Shown here piece after piece: positions 47,436 through 55,109 of a stretch of DNA of 64,000 nt. Position numbers and translations under genes: made by a program. The notes beneath the pieces were generated by a model. It saw only the letters and a list, made by a program, of their open reading frames with translations. It was not told the origin of the DNA and ran no database searches. The DNA comes from a virus: IMG/VR virus record IMGVR_UViG_3300017917_002814, positions 62,001-126,000 of that record; one strand, written 5' to 3'. Numbering within the stretch: the first letter of the stretch is position 1; each line of letters begins with the position of its first letter.

Positions 47436-49689
47436 TTTCGTCTATTCTATGTTGAAAGTTTGATGTTTCTGCTGTTTGAAATTCAAATTTGTTATTACAG
47501 TAATCTACTATAACAGTAGTTCCTGCTACAATATTTTCAAAAAGTATTTTTTTGCTAAGTGGAACTTTAATTGTGTCATTTATTTTCCTTTGTAATGGTC
47601 TTGCTCCCATTTTACTATCAAACCCATTTACAATAAGTTCATCAACTGCTTTTTCTGTCAACCTCACACGCAATTGTTTTTCTAATAGTAAATCATTAAG
47701 TTCAGTGACAAATTTGTTTACAATTTTACGCATACTCAATTTGTCTAAGCGATTAAATTTAATTACTCCATCTAGTCTATTTCTAAATTCAGGTTTAAAG
47801 AAATCCTTTACAGCACGATCATCTTCACCTGTTTTTTCAAGTGCAGTAGTAAATCCCATTGTGTTTTTTTCGTTGTCGGCGGCGCCTAGATTTGATGTTA
47901 AAATAATTATTGCATTTCTACAATCTGCTTTTTTACCATTACTACTGGTTACTGTGCCTTCATCCATCATTTGTAATAAAATATTACTGACGTCAGGGTG
48001 CGCTTTTTCAATTTCATCCATTAAAATTATACAATTTGGATTTTTTTCTATGTCAGAAATTAGCAGACCACCAGCCAAGTTTCCGTCATCGTAACCAACA
48101 TACCCCGGGGGAGCACCAATGAGTTTGGCAACTGTGTGTCTTTCCTGATATTCACTCATGTCATACCTGAGTAATTGCATACCAAGACATTGCGATAATA
48201 GTTTTGCTAGTTCTGTTTTTCCTGTTCCGGTGGGGCCTAAAAATAGGAAATTTCCTACTGGTTTATTAAGAGATTTTAATCCAGCACGGCTAACATAAAT
48301 TTTTTCGAGTACACTTTCTACAGCTGAATCTTGACCATACAACTTGTCTTTAATTTTAGATTCTAAATTATCAATTACTCCTGATTCTTTGTTATTATAC
48401 GTACCAATCTGATCTATAGGAATTTTGGTAATTCTGCTTAAAGCATTGATAATATCTCCTTTAGACACAGTCCAACTTGTATTTTTAATTTTGTGTTTAG
48501 CACAGCAGGCATCAATCAAATCAATAGCTTTATCTGGAAGCTTTTTATCAGTTTGATATCTAATAGATAAATCAACAGCAGCATCAATTGCTTCGTTAGA
48601 AATAGATCCACCGTGAAACTTTTCAAAATTAAATTTTAAACCATACAAAATTTCTTTCGCAGTTTCTGCACTTGGTTCATTTATGGTGATACGTTGAAAT
48701 CTACGCATCAATGCTCGATCTTTTTCAAAGCTCTGTGTGTATTCTTCCCAAGTGGTTGATGCAATGACTTTGATCTTGCCTTTACTCAAGGCTGGTTTGA
48801 TCATGTTACTGAAATCAACACTGCTTTGACTGCCGGCGCCGGCACCTCGCATTTGATGTGCTTCGTCAATAAACAAAATAGCATTGCCTTTGGTGTTCAA
48901 TGCTGCTATAATTTCTTGAATTTTTTCTTCGAAATCTCCGCGATATTTACTGCCCGCCAACAGACTACCGATATCTAGATTATAAACAGTAAAGTCTTGA
49001 AGATATTGTGGTACAGTTTTTGTTACAATTGCCAATGCTAACCCTTCGGCAATGGCAGTTTTACCAACACCCGGATCGCCTACCATTAGTACATTTGATT
49101 TATTTCTACGTGCTAAAATTTCAATGATATCATCTGTTTCGTGTTTGCGTCCAATAACAGGGTCAATTTTTCCTTCTTTGGCAAGGGTGTTTAAATTGTC
49201 GCAATAATGTTCTAAAATTTTATCTGCTCGATCGGTGTTGACAATGGCTTTACCAGATTCTGGTTTATAATTTTTATTATATAGTTCTACTAATTTGCCA
49301 CGATCCAAGCCGTATTTGACCATAAAATAATGGGCATAACTATTATTTTCTGCATGAATACTAAGAAACAAATCTAATAGTTCGATCTGTTTTCTAGAGC
49401 TAAACAAAACTTGCGTAAATGCTCTGTTGAACACTCTTTCCAAACTATGTGTTTTTTTTGGTTCTAAATCTGTAACTATTAAATTTGTGGCCTGTAACAA
49501 GTAACTTTCTAATTCGGCGTCAAGTCCGTCGGTGTCTGTTCCAAATTGGATTAATAAATTTTTAAACGGTTCGAATCTTATCATTGACAAAAAAACATGT
49601 TCCAAGGTCACGTATTCGTGACTTAGTTCTTTAGCCAATTGAGTTGCCTCAATTACAATATGATCAATTTCTGGATTGGTTTGTAGCAT
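47395..49689 (-). CDS. clpA: ClpA-like AAA+ unfoldase
   Basis: The 764-residue protein has a Clp N-domain (residues 1-140), a first AAA+ module with GDPGVGKT (204-211) and ILFIDEAHQM, and a second with GPTGTGKT (485-492) and CIILMDEIEKAH. There is no ClpB-type middle coiled coil, so it is ClpA-like. A loop MGF at 611-613 sits where ClpA has its IGL ClpP-docking motif and fits the hydrophobic-Gly-Phe/Leu consensus, so it could engage host ClpP. No clpP is in this window. It follows dnaJ directly and may be leaderless. Confidence 0.92.
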   Translation of the reverse strand: MLQTNPEIDHIVIEATQLAKELSHEYVTLEHVFLSMIRFEPFKNLLIQFGTDTDGLDAELESYLLQATNLIVTDLEPKKTHSLERVFNRAFTQVLFSSRKQIELLDLFLSIHAENNSYAHYFMVKYGLDRGKLVELYNKNYKPESGKAIVNTDRADKILEHYCDNLNTLAKEGKIDPVIGRKHETDDIIEILARRNKSNVLMVGDPGVGKTAIAEGLALAIVTKTVPQYLQDFTVYNLDIGSLLAGSKYRGDFEEKIQEIIAALNTKGNAILFIDEAHQMRGAGAGSQSSVDFSNMIKPALSKGKIKVIASTTWEEYTQSFEKDRALMRRFQRITINEPSAETAKEILYGLKFNFEKFHGGSISNEAIDAAVDLSIRYQTDKKLPDKAIDLIDACCAKHKIKNTSWTVSKGDIINALSRITKIPIDQIGTYNNKESGVIDNLESKIKDKLYGQDSAVESVLEKIYVSRAGLKSLNKPVGNFLFLGPTGTGKTELAKLLSQCLGMQLLRYDMSEYQERHTVAKLIGAPPGYVGYDDGNLAGGLLISDIEKNPNCIILMDEIEKAHPDVSNILLQMMDEGTVTSSNGKKADCRNAIIILTSNLGAADNEKNTMGFTTALEKTGEDDRAVKDFFKPEFRNRLDGVIKFNRLDKLSMRKIVNKFVTELNDLLLEKQLRVRLTEKAVDELIVNGFDSKMGARPLQRKINDTIKVPLSKKILFENIVAGTTVIVDYCNNKFEFQTAETSNFQHRIDENGYIVLEEPISEY

Positions 49690-49694
49690 AAAAA

Positions 49695-49702
49695 TATTTA
49701 TT
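49695..49702 (-). promoter_or_regulatory. Late-type box (AATAAATA) directly before clpA
   Basis: The minus strand reads AATAAATA ending 5 bases before the clpA ATG and overlapping the dnaJ stop. If used as a T4-type late promoter, transcription would begin at the ATG. There is no Shine-Dalgarno. Confidence 0.4.
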
Positions 49703-50564
49703 GATTAAAGAATAATTTTTTTAATGTGGTTTGTTGCTCTGCTGTAATACTGGTTGGAACATTTATTTTAACATTAATAAACAAGGAACCCCTAACATTT
49801 TGATTCATTGCATATAACCCTTGATCTGGTATCCTAAATTTAGTATTAGGTTGTGTTCCTTGCGGTATGTTTAATTCGAAAATTTTTCCATCTAGACCTT
49901 GTACGCTGCTTAAACAACCTACCATGGCTTGAATACAATCAATTTCTATTGTTTTATGTAAATCAAGATGATTTACATTAAACTCGGTGTTGGCTTCAAT
50001 TTGTATTTTTACATATAAGTCTCCTCTTGGCAGAGTTGAAAAAAAGTTATCACCTAGACCGGAATATTTTACAGTTGAGCTAGGAGTTACACCTCGAGGA
50101 ATATTCACTTCAACCGGATAACTATCGCCATTGGTAGTTTTTACATTGATAATTTTTGTTTGATTTTCAAGCGTACTAGCAAGACTGATTACTATTTCAA
50201 TTTGTATATCTTTGTTTTTTCTTGGTTGTCTAAAGTGTGAAAACGGATCACCATGCCCGGCAAAGCCCTGCCCAAAAGCAAAACCAAAATTGCGTAACAT
50301 TTCTTCCATTTCTGGGGGCATGCCACCACCGACATCATGCCCGTTTACTGTAAATCTAAAACCACCAGTACCACGGCGCTCTGCGTCATATTGTGCTCTT
50401 TTATTTTGATCACTGATTGTTTCGTAGGCTGCTTGAATCTGCTGGAATCTATTGGTGTCACCGCCTTTGTCTGGGTGATGCTGATTTGCCAGTTTACGGT
50501 ATGCCTTTTTAATTTCATCTAAACTGGCGTTTTCAGAAACTCCTAAGGTATCGTAGTGTGTCAT
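49698..50564 (-). CDS. DnaJ/CbpA-type J-domain co-chaperone
   Basis: The 288-residue protein has an N-terminal J-domain (residues 3-65) with the HPD motif in HHPDKGG, a Gly/Phe-rich segment, and the two C-terminal substrate-binding domains. The DnaJ zinc finger is absent, so it is of the CbpA type. It would deliver substrates to host DnaK. Its ATG lies exactly 6 bases after a TATAAT, so its mRNA is predicted to be leaderless. clpA follows at once. Confidence 0.9.
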   Translation of the reverse strand: MTHYDTLGVSENASLDEIKKAYRKLANQHHPDKGGDTNRFQQIQAAYETISDQNKRAQYDAERRGTGGFRFTVNGHDVGGGMPPEMEEMLRNFGFAFGQGFAGHGDPFSHFRQPRKNKDIQIEIVISLASTLENQTKIINVKTTNGDSYPVEVNIPRGVTPSSTVKYSGLGDNFFSTLPRGDLYVKIQIEANTEFNVNHLDLHKTIEIDCIQAMVGCLSSVQGLDGKIFELNIPQGTQPNTKFRIPDQGLYAMNQNVRGSLFINVKINVPTSITAEQQTTLKKLFFNQ

Positions 50565-50570
50565 AGTGTA

Positions 50571-50600
50571 ATTATATATCCTTTATTACTGTTGTGTCAA
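50571..50600 (-). promoter_or_regulatory. Strong sigma70-like promoter of dnaJ-clpA, leaderless
   Basis: On the minus strand a perfect TTGACA (50595-50600) and a perfect TATAAT (50571-50576) are 18 bp apart. Six bases separate the -10 from the ATG at 50564. A terminator lies just upstream, insulating the unit. Confidence 0.8.
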
Positions 50601-50601
50601 T

Positions 50602-50631
50602 ACAAATGAAAAGAGCCCAATAAAGGGCTCT
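50602..50631 (-). terminator. Rho-independent terminator of the lysis operon
   Basis: On the minus strand AGAGCCC and GGGCTCT form a 7-bp stem with a 6-base loop (50612-50631), followed by TTTTCATTT. It closes the lysis operon before the dnaJ promoter. Confidence 0.8.
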
Positions 50632-50655
50632 AAAAAATAAATTGTTTGCTACAAT

Positions 50656-50862
50656 TTACTTCTTTTCGTCTTTCTTTGCACCTTCAATTTTGGTTCCTTC
50701 TAATTTCTTGTGAACCTTGATTGTTTTACAAACTTCTTTTTCTTTTTTGGTCTTGTTGTCAAATTCTTTAACACAGACTTTTTTCTCTTCGGCTGCTTGA
50801 CAATCATGTGCGTAAGCCAATGGTACGAAAACAAATAATAGTGTTGCAATTAGTTTTTTCAT
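50656..50862 (-). CDS. Small periplasmic protein with signal peptide
   Basis: This 68-residue protein has a signal peptide (KKLIATLLFVFVPLAYA) with cleavage expected after AYA, then a Lys-rich mature part with three cysteines. It is the last gene of the lysis operon, coupled by ATGA to the holin-like gene. Role unknown. Confidence 0.65.
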   Translation of the reverse strand: MKKLIATLLFVFVPLAYAHDCQAAEEKKVCVKEFDNKTKKEKEVCKTIKVHKKLEGTKIEGAKKDEKK

Positions 50863-51086
50863 TTTGGAGGGTCCTTTTTAGTAAATTTTTCTGATGCTGT
50901 AAATCCTAAACCACCTAATACAATATAACTTATAGCATCAAATGTTTGCTGACTCACTTTCTTTTCAAAAAACAATTCAGAAAAGAATGCTACTGCTATC
51001 AACAAGAAAGCCAAAAATGTAATGACTCTCTTGCTGCTAGGATTACTTTCGCTTTCACCGGAAAGCATTCTAACAATAAAGTTCAT
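50859..51086 (-). CDS. Holin-like membrane protein
   Basis: The 75-residue protein has a polar N-terminus, two membrane segments (ITFLAFLLIAVAFFSELFF and AISYIVLGGLGF) and a charged Lys-rich C-terminus, the layout of small phage holins. It lies in the lysis operon next to the endolysin and spanin genes. Holin function is inferred from layout and context. Confidence 0.65.
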   Translation of the reverse strand: MNFIVRMLSGESESNPSSKRVITFLAFLLIAVAFFSELFFEKKVSQQTFDAISYIVLGGLGFTASEKFTKKDPPK

Positions 51087-51568
51087 TACCGTTCCGGATG
51101 TTCTGGTTGTGCTGGTGCTTCTTTACCGCCGAAGCCAGGTGCTACACTTGCAACAAAACTTGGAACATCGCCAATTGGTGCTGCGGCTGCTGCGGCACTA
51201 CCAAACGAGAATGATGCGCCCAGGCCACCGCTTGATGGTGCCGGTGCTGCAGGCGGAGCTGGTGGAGGTGTGTAAGGCTTGTTAGCTGCATCCAGTGCTT
51301 TGGCTCTTAGATCCTTGTCGTCGCCTGCTAACATTATTCCCGACAAGGTACCAGTCAAGAATGTGGCAATTGGAATAATAAGTTCAAAAAACTTGTTATC
51401 CACTGGACTCATTCCATTCATGGGTTGAGTGACAAAAATTAAACTGTATAACACTACAAACACAATTCCGAACAATGTTAAACCCAAAATAATACCAATA
51501 AAAAATTTGAGTCTAGCATTTAATTCTTCTGTGGTATATCTTTCTTTACTGAATAATTCTGCGATCAT
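51086..51568 (-). CDS. Membrane protein of the lysis operon, possibly a second holin/antiholin
   Basis: The 160-residue protein has two membrane segments (about residues 21-48 and 62-82) and a long Pro/Ala/Gly-rich tail. It overlaps the holin-like gene by TAATG and the lipoprotein upstream by ATGA. A role in timing lysis is inferred from position. Confidence 0.55.
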   Translation of the reverse strand: MIAELFSKERYTTEELNARLKFFIGIILGLTLFGIVFVVLYSLIFVTQPMNGMSPVDNKFFELIIPIATFLTGTLSGIMLAGDDKDLRAKALDAANKPYTPPPAPPAAPAPSSGGLGASFSFGSAAAAAAPIGDVPSFVASVAPGFGGKEAPAQPEHPER

Positions 51569-51801
51569 TTACAATCTCCTTTTCTTGGTGTTGGTTGCTC
51601 TGGTTGGAAATTATTTCCAGTCTGGCCACCAACTTTATTTTTTTCATAGTGTGTAAGATCTTCTGGGCAAGTACCGTTTGCACTACACCATGGCTTCTTA
51701 CATTCTTTTTTATCCCAGTTATCGGGGTCTTGACAAGGATAACGGTAGTTCTCCGAGCAAGAGACTAATAATGGTAGTATTAGTATTGCAAGGTATCGCA
51801 T
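51565..51801 (-). CDS. Small lipoprotein of the lysis operon
   Basis: The 78-residue protein has a signal with lipobox LLVSC, so Cys15 should be lipidated. The mature part is polar with five further cysteines. It is fused to the endolysin stop as TGATG. Function unknown; it is not a typical Rz1. Confidence 0.65.
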   Translation of the reverse strand: MRYLAILILPLLVSCSENYRYPCQDPDNWDKKECKKPWCSANGTCPEDLTHYEKNKVGGQTGNNFQPEQPTPRKGDCK

Positions 51802-52418
51802 CAGTGAACTCCTAACACATGCAGAGCATGATTGTAATGTTTGATACGATCGTCCAATCCAATGAATCCTCCGTTGATTTTTCTGGTCATTTTCTTAATG
51901 TCGCCGGCATCTGCTTCTACATTTAATTTATTGGTTTCCCAAAACCAACATGCCGATTGTGCTGCACCCTCAAAAGTCTGTGTATATTCAGCAGCTTCTT
52001 CTGGGCTGATTTCTAAACTAGCCGCAAACCATTGATAATTAGTCTTTCCAGTCAATTGAATTAGGCCGCGACCACGATAACGGAACCCATCACCGCTTGC
52101 TTCGTCGCCATTGCCCATTCTATTAGCGTAGACTCTGTTAGCAATTTTTTCAGGTTTCTTCTCGTAGGCTTTGGCGGTAGCCATATCTGTAAAATATCTT
52201 GGAAAGGTTTTCATTAAACTTTCTGCTCGATAATTCAAGTTTTCTGTTAGAAAAACAAATCCGCCTGATTCGTGAGCACATTGTGCTATGAAGGCTGCGA
52301 TTCTCTGAGGCGTGTTTATTTCATAGTCTGGTAACAGTTGACTCAATGCCTTATGCCAATGGTTGATATATTGATTTTTTGGCAATAGTTGTTTAAGTTG
52401 ATCCTTAGTAAGTTCCAT
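51801..52418 (-). CDS. GH19 (chitinase/lysozyme-like) endolysin
   Basis: ATG 52418 gives 205 residues; a GTG at 52454 is less likely. The family-19 fold is shown by AFIAQCAHESGGF with the catalytic Glu, YFTDMATAKAYE, and GFRYRGRGLIQLTGKTNY. Many phage endolysins of this type cleave peptidoglycan. It has no signal peptide, so it depends on the holin to reach the wall. It sits in the middle of the lysis operon. Confidence 0.87.
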   Translation of the reverse strand: MELTKDQLKQLLPKNQYINHWHKALSQLLPDYEINTPQRIAAFIAQCAHESGGFVFLTENLNYRAESLMKTFPRYFTDMATAKAYEKKPEKIANRVYANRMGNGDEASGDGFRYRGRGLIQLTGKTNYQWFAASLEISPEEAAEYTQTFEGAAQSACWFWETNKLNVEADAGDIKKMTRKINGGFIGLDDRIKHYNHALHVLGVH

Positions 52419-52431
52419 GTAGTTTGATCCT

Positions 52432-52482
52432 TTATTTGTTATGTTTTCCGCCACATATTGGGCATGATTCTTGCTCTTGCAT
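52432..52482 (-). CDS. Possible 16-residue peptide with CPxCGG knuckle
   Basis: A 16-codon frame with an AAGGAA site lies just before the endolysin start. It encodes MQEQESCPICGGKHNK, with a zinc-knuckle-like pair. It fills the gap between two genes of the operon. It may be translated or may simply lead into the endolysin gene. Confidence 0.3.
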   Translation of the reverse strand: MQEQESCPICGGKHNK

Positions 52483-52491
52483 ATCTGTTCC

Positions 52492-52680
52492 TTAAATTAC
52501 GGCCATTGCTACATTGCAAGCCTGATATATATGTCTTGCTAATTGTTCGTTGCCTGCACATTCTTGTGCTGCTCGAATGTCTCTTATCTCAAGCAACAAA
52601 TAATCTCTTTCATTGCGGTCAATTTCTCCCATTTCGTAGGCGTCGTTGAGTGCTTGTATCTCGTGTTCTAGTGGATGCAT
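52492..52680 (-). CDS. Small helical protein of the lysis operon
   Basis: The ATG at 52680 overlaps the lipoprotein stop as TAATG (62 residues). The protein has a helical hairpin with GEIDRNERDYLLLEIRDI and no membrane segment. Function unknown. Confidence 0.55.
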   Translation of the reverse strand: MHPLEHEIQALNDAYEMGEIDRNERDYLLLEIRDIRAAQECAGNEQLARHIYQACNVAMAVI

Positions 52681-53033
52681 TATCTTCCTTCCCATGCTGA
52701 GCGAGCAGCTTGAATTCTTTGTTCGGCAGTCTTTTTGCCCAGTTCGCAGAATGTTTTACTTCCGCCTTTGCCCATTCTCACCACATGAGCATGTAATCCT
52801 TTTATGTTTTCTGCTTGCGGATCTTTTCGCCATTCTGTGTATTTGGCTAAATGAGCTGATGATATTTCCATTATGCCCCAGTCTGGGCCTGTGCAATCAA
52901 CAGACTCTAATATTCTATCTAGTTCTACCAAGTGATTAAACATCACAGGGTCATGCGATCTTGGCCAGTATTTTTTGATAGTAGTACACCCAAGTAAAGA
53001 AAGTGTTAGTAGTAGCACTGCTAAATGTTTCAT
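52680..53033 (-). CDS. Lipoprotein of the lysis operon
   Basis: The 117-residue protein has a signal with lipobox LSLLGC, so Cys16 should be lipidated. The mature part has two further cysteines, a PRSHDP turn and a helical end. It begins one base after the o-spanin stop. Not recognised beyond its export signal. Confidence 0.65.
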   Translation of the reverse strand: MKHLAVLLLTLSLLGCTTIKKYWPRSHDPVMFNHLVELDRILESVDCTGPDWGIMEISSAHLAKYTEWRKDPQAENIKGLHAHVVRMGKGGSKTFCELGKKTAEQRIQAARSAWEGR

Positions 53034-53034
53034 A

Positions 53035-53301
53035 TCATTTCACTTCCTCAAATATTTTTTTTTGTTTTGAGTACCATTCATTCCACTCATCCACCTTGAT
53101 TGAACACTCATAATAATTTGTATAATTTTCAACCACGGTTTTGTGTAAATCTACTATGGAAACACTATCGCCTTCAATTTTTTTAAGAGCCCCACATGGC
53201 TGTTTGAGGCTGGGCGGAGCTTCGGGAAATTTCATTATTACAGGAACAGTAGTCGAGCACCCGGTTAAAAACATTGCAAATAACAAAGAATAAGTTTTCA
53301 T
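53035..53301 (-). CDS. Outer-membrane spanin (Rz1-like lipoprotein)
   Basis: The 88-residue protein has a lipobox LTGC, then TTVPVIMKFPEAPPSL, a Pro-containing stretch typical of o-spanins, and a helical C-terminus. It overlaps the i-spanin gene upstream by ATGA. With that protein it would fuse the inner and outer membranes at lysis. Confidence 0.75.
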   Translation of the reverse strand: MKTYSLLFAMFLTGCSTTVPVIMKFPEAPPSLKQPCGALKKIEGDSVSIVDLHKTVVENYTNYYECSIKVDEWNEWYSKQKKIFEEVK

Positions 53302-53813
53302 TTTTTCTCCGCTGCTTTGTTATGTTCTTCAACGATAATTCTTGGTACTGGACAGTTTTTGAGTGCAGTTTGTAACTCTTGCTGCTTTGCTTCAAACACC
53401 GCACGTTCTTCTGCACTCATGTCCTTGACAATCTCAACAGTATCACCTTTGACCAAGCGATTTATATATTCAATTTGTATACGTCCTTTTTCCCTAACTA
53501 CTTTGGTTTTTTCAATCACTCTAGTTTCTACTTCAGTGTTTACCTGTTGGCTTTTTTCTTCTGCTAGTCGTACTTTGTCTTCCATTTCTGCCACTCGCTC
53601 GCGCCATGACAGCTCATTGCTATATCCGCCGTACCAGTAAATACCGCTAGTTAGTAATACAATACCAACTAATTGTATCCAAAATCTATATATGTTTAAA
53701 AAGGGAATAAAAGTAATAACCCAACTAGCCATCAATATTAGTGCGCCTAACCCCATTAAACAATAGGTTATCGTGAGTATGAAACTTTCAGGTAATAAAT
53801 GTAAAATCCACAT
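53298..53813 (-). CDS. Inner-membrane spanin (Rz-like)
   Basis: The 171-residue protein has two hydrophobic segments in the first 65 residues and then a long coiled coil (about 75-130) with AEEKSQQVNTEVETRVIEKT, as in i-spanins; most have one membrane segment, so the second is unusual. The o-spanin follows by ATGA. It is the first gene of the lysis operon, behind a late-type box. Confidence 0.7.
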   Translation of the reverse strand: MWILHLLPESFILTITYCLMGLGALILMASWVITFIPFLNIYRFWIQLVGIVLLTSGIYWYGGYSNELSWRERVAEMEDKVRLAEEKSQQVNTEVETRVIEKTKVVREKGRIQIEYINRLVKGDTVEIVKDMSAEERAVFEAKQQELQTALKNCPVPRIIVEEHNKAAEKK

Positions 53814-53816
53814 AAT

Positions 53817-53841
53817 ATACTGGTAATCGAACTACCAGTAT
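53817..53841 (-). other. Perfect 9-bp inverted repeat at the head of the lysis operon
   Basis: ATACTGGTA (53817-53825) and TACCAGTAT (53833-53841) are perfect inverted copies with a 7-base loop. It lies between the late-type box and the i-spanin ATG and touches both, so it could regulate transcription or sequester the start of translation. Confidence 0.6.
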
Positions 53842-53846
53842 TTATG
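53839..53846 (-). promoter_or_regulatory. Late-type promoter box of the lysis operon (CATAAATA)
   Basis: The minus strand reads CATAAATA 25 bases before the i-spanin ATG. Its position before the first lysis gene suits a T4-type late promoter. Confidence 0.5.
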
Positions 53847-53855
53847 CTATTTTGG

Positions 53856-54407
53856 TTAAAGAATCCCTGCTAGGCTTCTTATTGTTTGAGTATGATCGTT
53901 TATTGGTGCTCGCGTAGTTACAGGAACACCGGCTGCATTACGCATTTCATCTAATTCTTTTTTACCGTATTTTGCCAGATAAGTTGAAGATGACAAAGGT
54001 ACATTATTTTGTATATTTTCTGTTGAAAGTTCTAATTTTGCAGGATTAGATCGGATTTGCATTGCCCAGTCACTTAGTTCTTGCTCAGTTAAATTCATTA
54101 TATCCTGCATCATTTCTAATACTTTTTGGGCAAAACTTGGTTCTCTGTCACATTCAACAAACACTAAAAAATCCCCGTCTTCTAATTCTCCTGCGCTAAC
54201 ATCTGCGTCCAACACCCATTCGTATCCTTTTTCAATGAAATTGACTAGATCCTCAGCTGGTTCGCGACCATTTACTTTGAAACTTATTACAATTACATCT
54301 TCATCTTTGCCCATTTTGCTTTTATATTCATCAATGTGCAATTCTGGCGTAACTAAACGTTTAAGATCGCTTTGTTCTAAGCCTTCGCTTATTTTACTGT
54401 TGAACAT
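53856..54407 (-). CDS. Conserved phage protein, unknown
   Basis: The 183-residue protein has an acidic alpha/beta first half (DVIVISFKVNGREPAEDLVNF, DGDFLVFVECDREPSF) and a more polar second half. It overlaps the upstream gene by 14 bases. Conserved in T4-like aquatic phages as I recall; function unknown. Confidence 0.6.
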   Translation of the reverse strand: MFNSKISEGLEQSDLKRLVTPELHIDEYKSKMGKDEDVIVISFKVNGREPAEDLVNFIEKGYEWVLDADVSAGELEDGDFLVFVECDREPSFAQKVLEMMQDIMNLTEQELSDWAMQIRSNPAKLELSTENIQNNVPLSSSTYLAKYGKKELDEMRNAAGVPVTTRAPINDHTQTIRSLAGIL

Positions 54408-54936
54408 TTTGCGTTCCTCCTACTGGTGCTGCAGAATCTGTTTTGTACATGTTTTTGTCTTGTCCGGTTTCGTATGCTTGCTCAATATCTTCAACATCAA
54501 TATTTCCAGAATACAACTCTAGACTGCCCTGATTGATTTCTTGCATGAGCTTTTTTGGCATCACAATTTCAACTAACCAAATTGGAGTTCTTGCTAATTT
54601 TGGAAATTTTGTACCAGGTTCAAAATCGTTTGGTTCTTTAACTTTGATTGGATATTCAAGTTGATCTTTTTTATAGGCTATCTCGCAGCCGTATTCCAGT
54701 AATCGTTCCCCGCCCCTAGGATCGGGCATTTTTTTGTAAGGCCACATAAATGTACAAGTAACAAAGTACTTTTCATAGTTTGGGCCATCAACTAACTCGC
54801 CTTTTTTCCAGTTAGCAAATGTGTAGATATCAAGTTCATCTATTACTCGCTCAAAATCTAAAAGTGTACTAATAGCACTATCAGTTAAAGAAATAGATTT
54901 TATATTTTCTAATACGTCGTTTATGTTTTTAGACAT
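54394..54936 (-). CDS. Conserved phage protein, unknown
   Basis: The 180-residue protein starts with a helical region, then has FVTCTFMWPYKKMPDPRGGE and PIWLVEIVMPKKLMQEI. The pattern is conserved in T4-like aquatic phages, but I know no function. It is divergent from phoH, with the spacer 54937-55109 between them. Confidence 0.6.
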   Translation of the reverse strand: MSKNINDVLENIKSISLTDSAISTLLDFERVIDELDIYTFANWKKGELVDGPNYEKYFVTCTFMWPYKKMPDPRGGERLLEYGCEIAYKKDQLEYPIKVKEPNDFEPGTKFPKLARTPIWLVEIVMPKKLMQEINQGSLELYSGNIDVEDIEQAYETGQDKNMYKTDSAAPVGGTQNVQQ

Positions 54937-55011
54937 TTTTTGTCCTATTTTAATTATTTAGTTTTGTAATTAGTTGTGTACCCGATGAGCTTTATACTTA
55001 GTCTATTTTAT

Positions 55012-55040
55012 ACCAATATTTAAGGTATTAAAATACTGGT
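55012..55040. promoter_or_regulatory. Imperfect palindrome in the divergent phoH spacer
   Basis: ACCAATATTT (55012-55021) and AAATACTGGT (55031-55040) are inverted copies with one mismatch and a 9-base spacer. The spacer is the only divergent gene junction in the window. No clear promoter with good spacing stands out on either strand; TATACT near 54992 is a candidate -10 for phoH without a good -35. Confidence 0.35.
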
Positions 55041-55109
55041 GCAACCGTTGTAAATAACAGCGTGGACTTGATAAAGAAGACGCCAAGCCCACCAAGAGGA
55101 GCTCGGGCC

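Noticed and set aside
47552-48094. Long plus-strand frame antisense to clpA
   Set aside because: It lies wholly inside clpA, whose motifs are intact; composition and lack of ribosome site mark it as a shadow frame.
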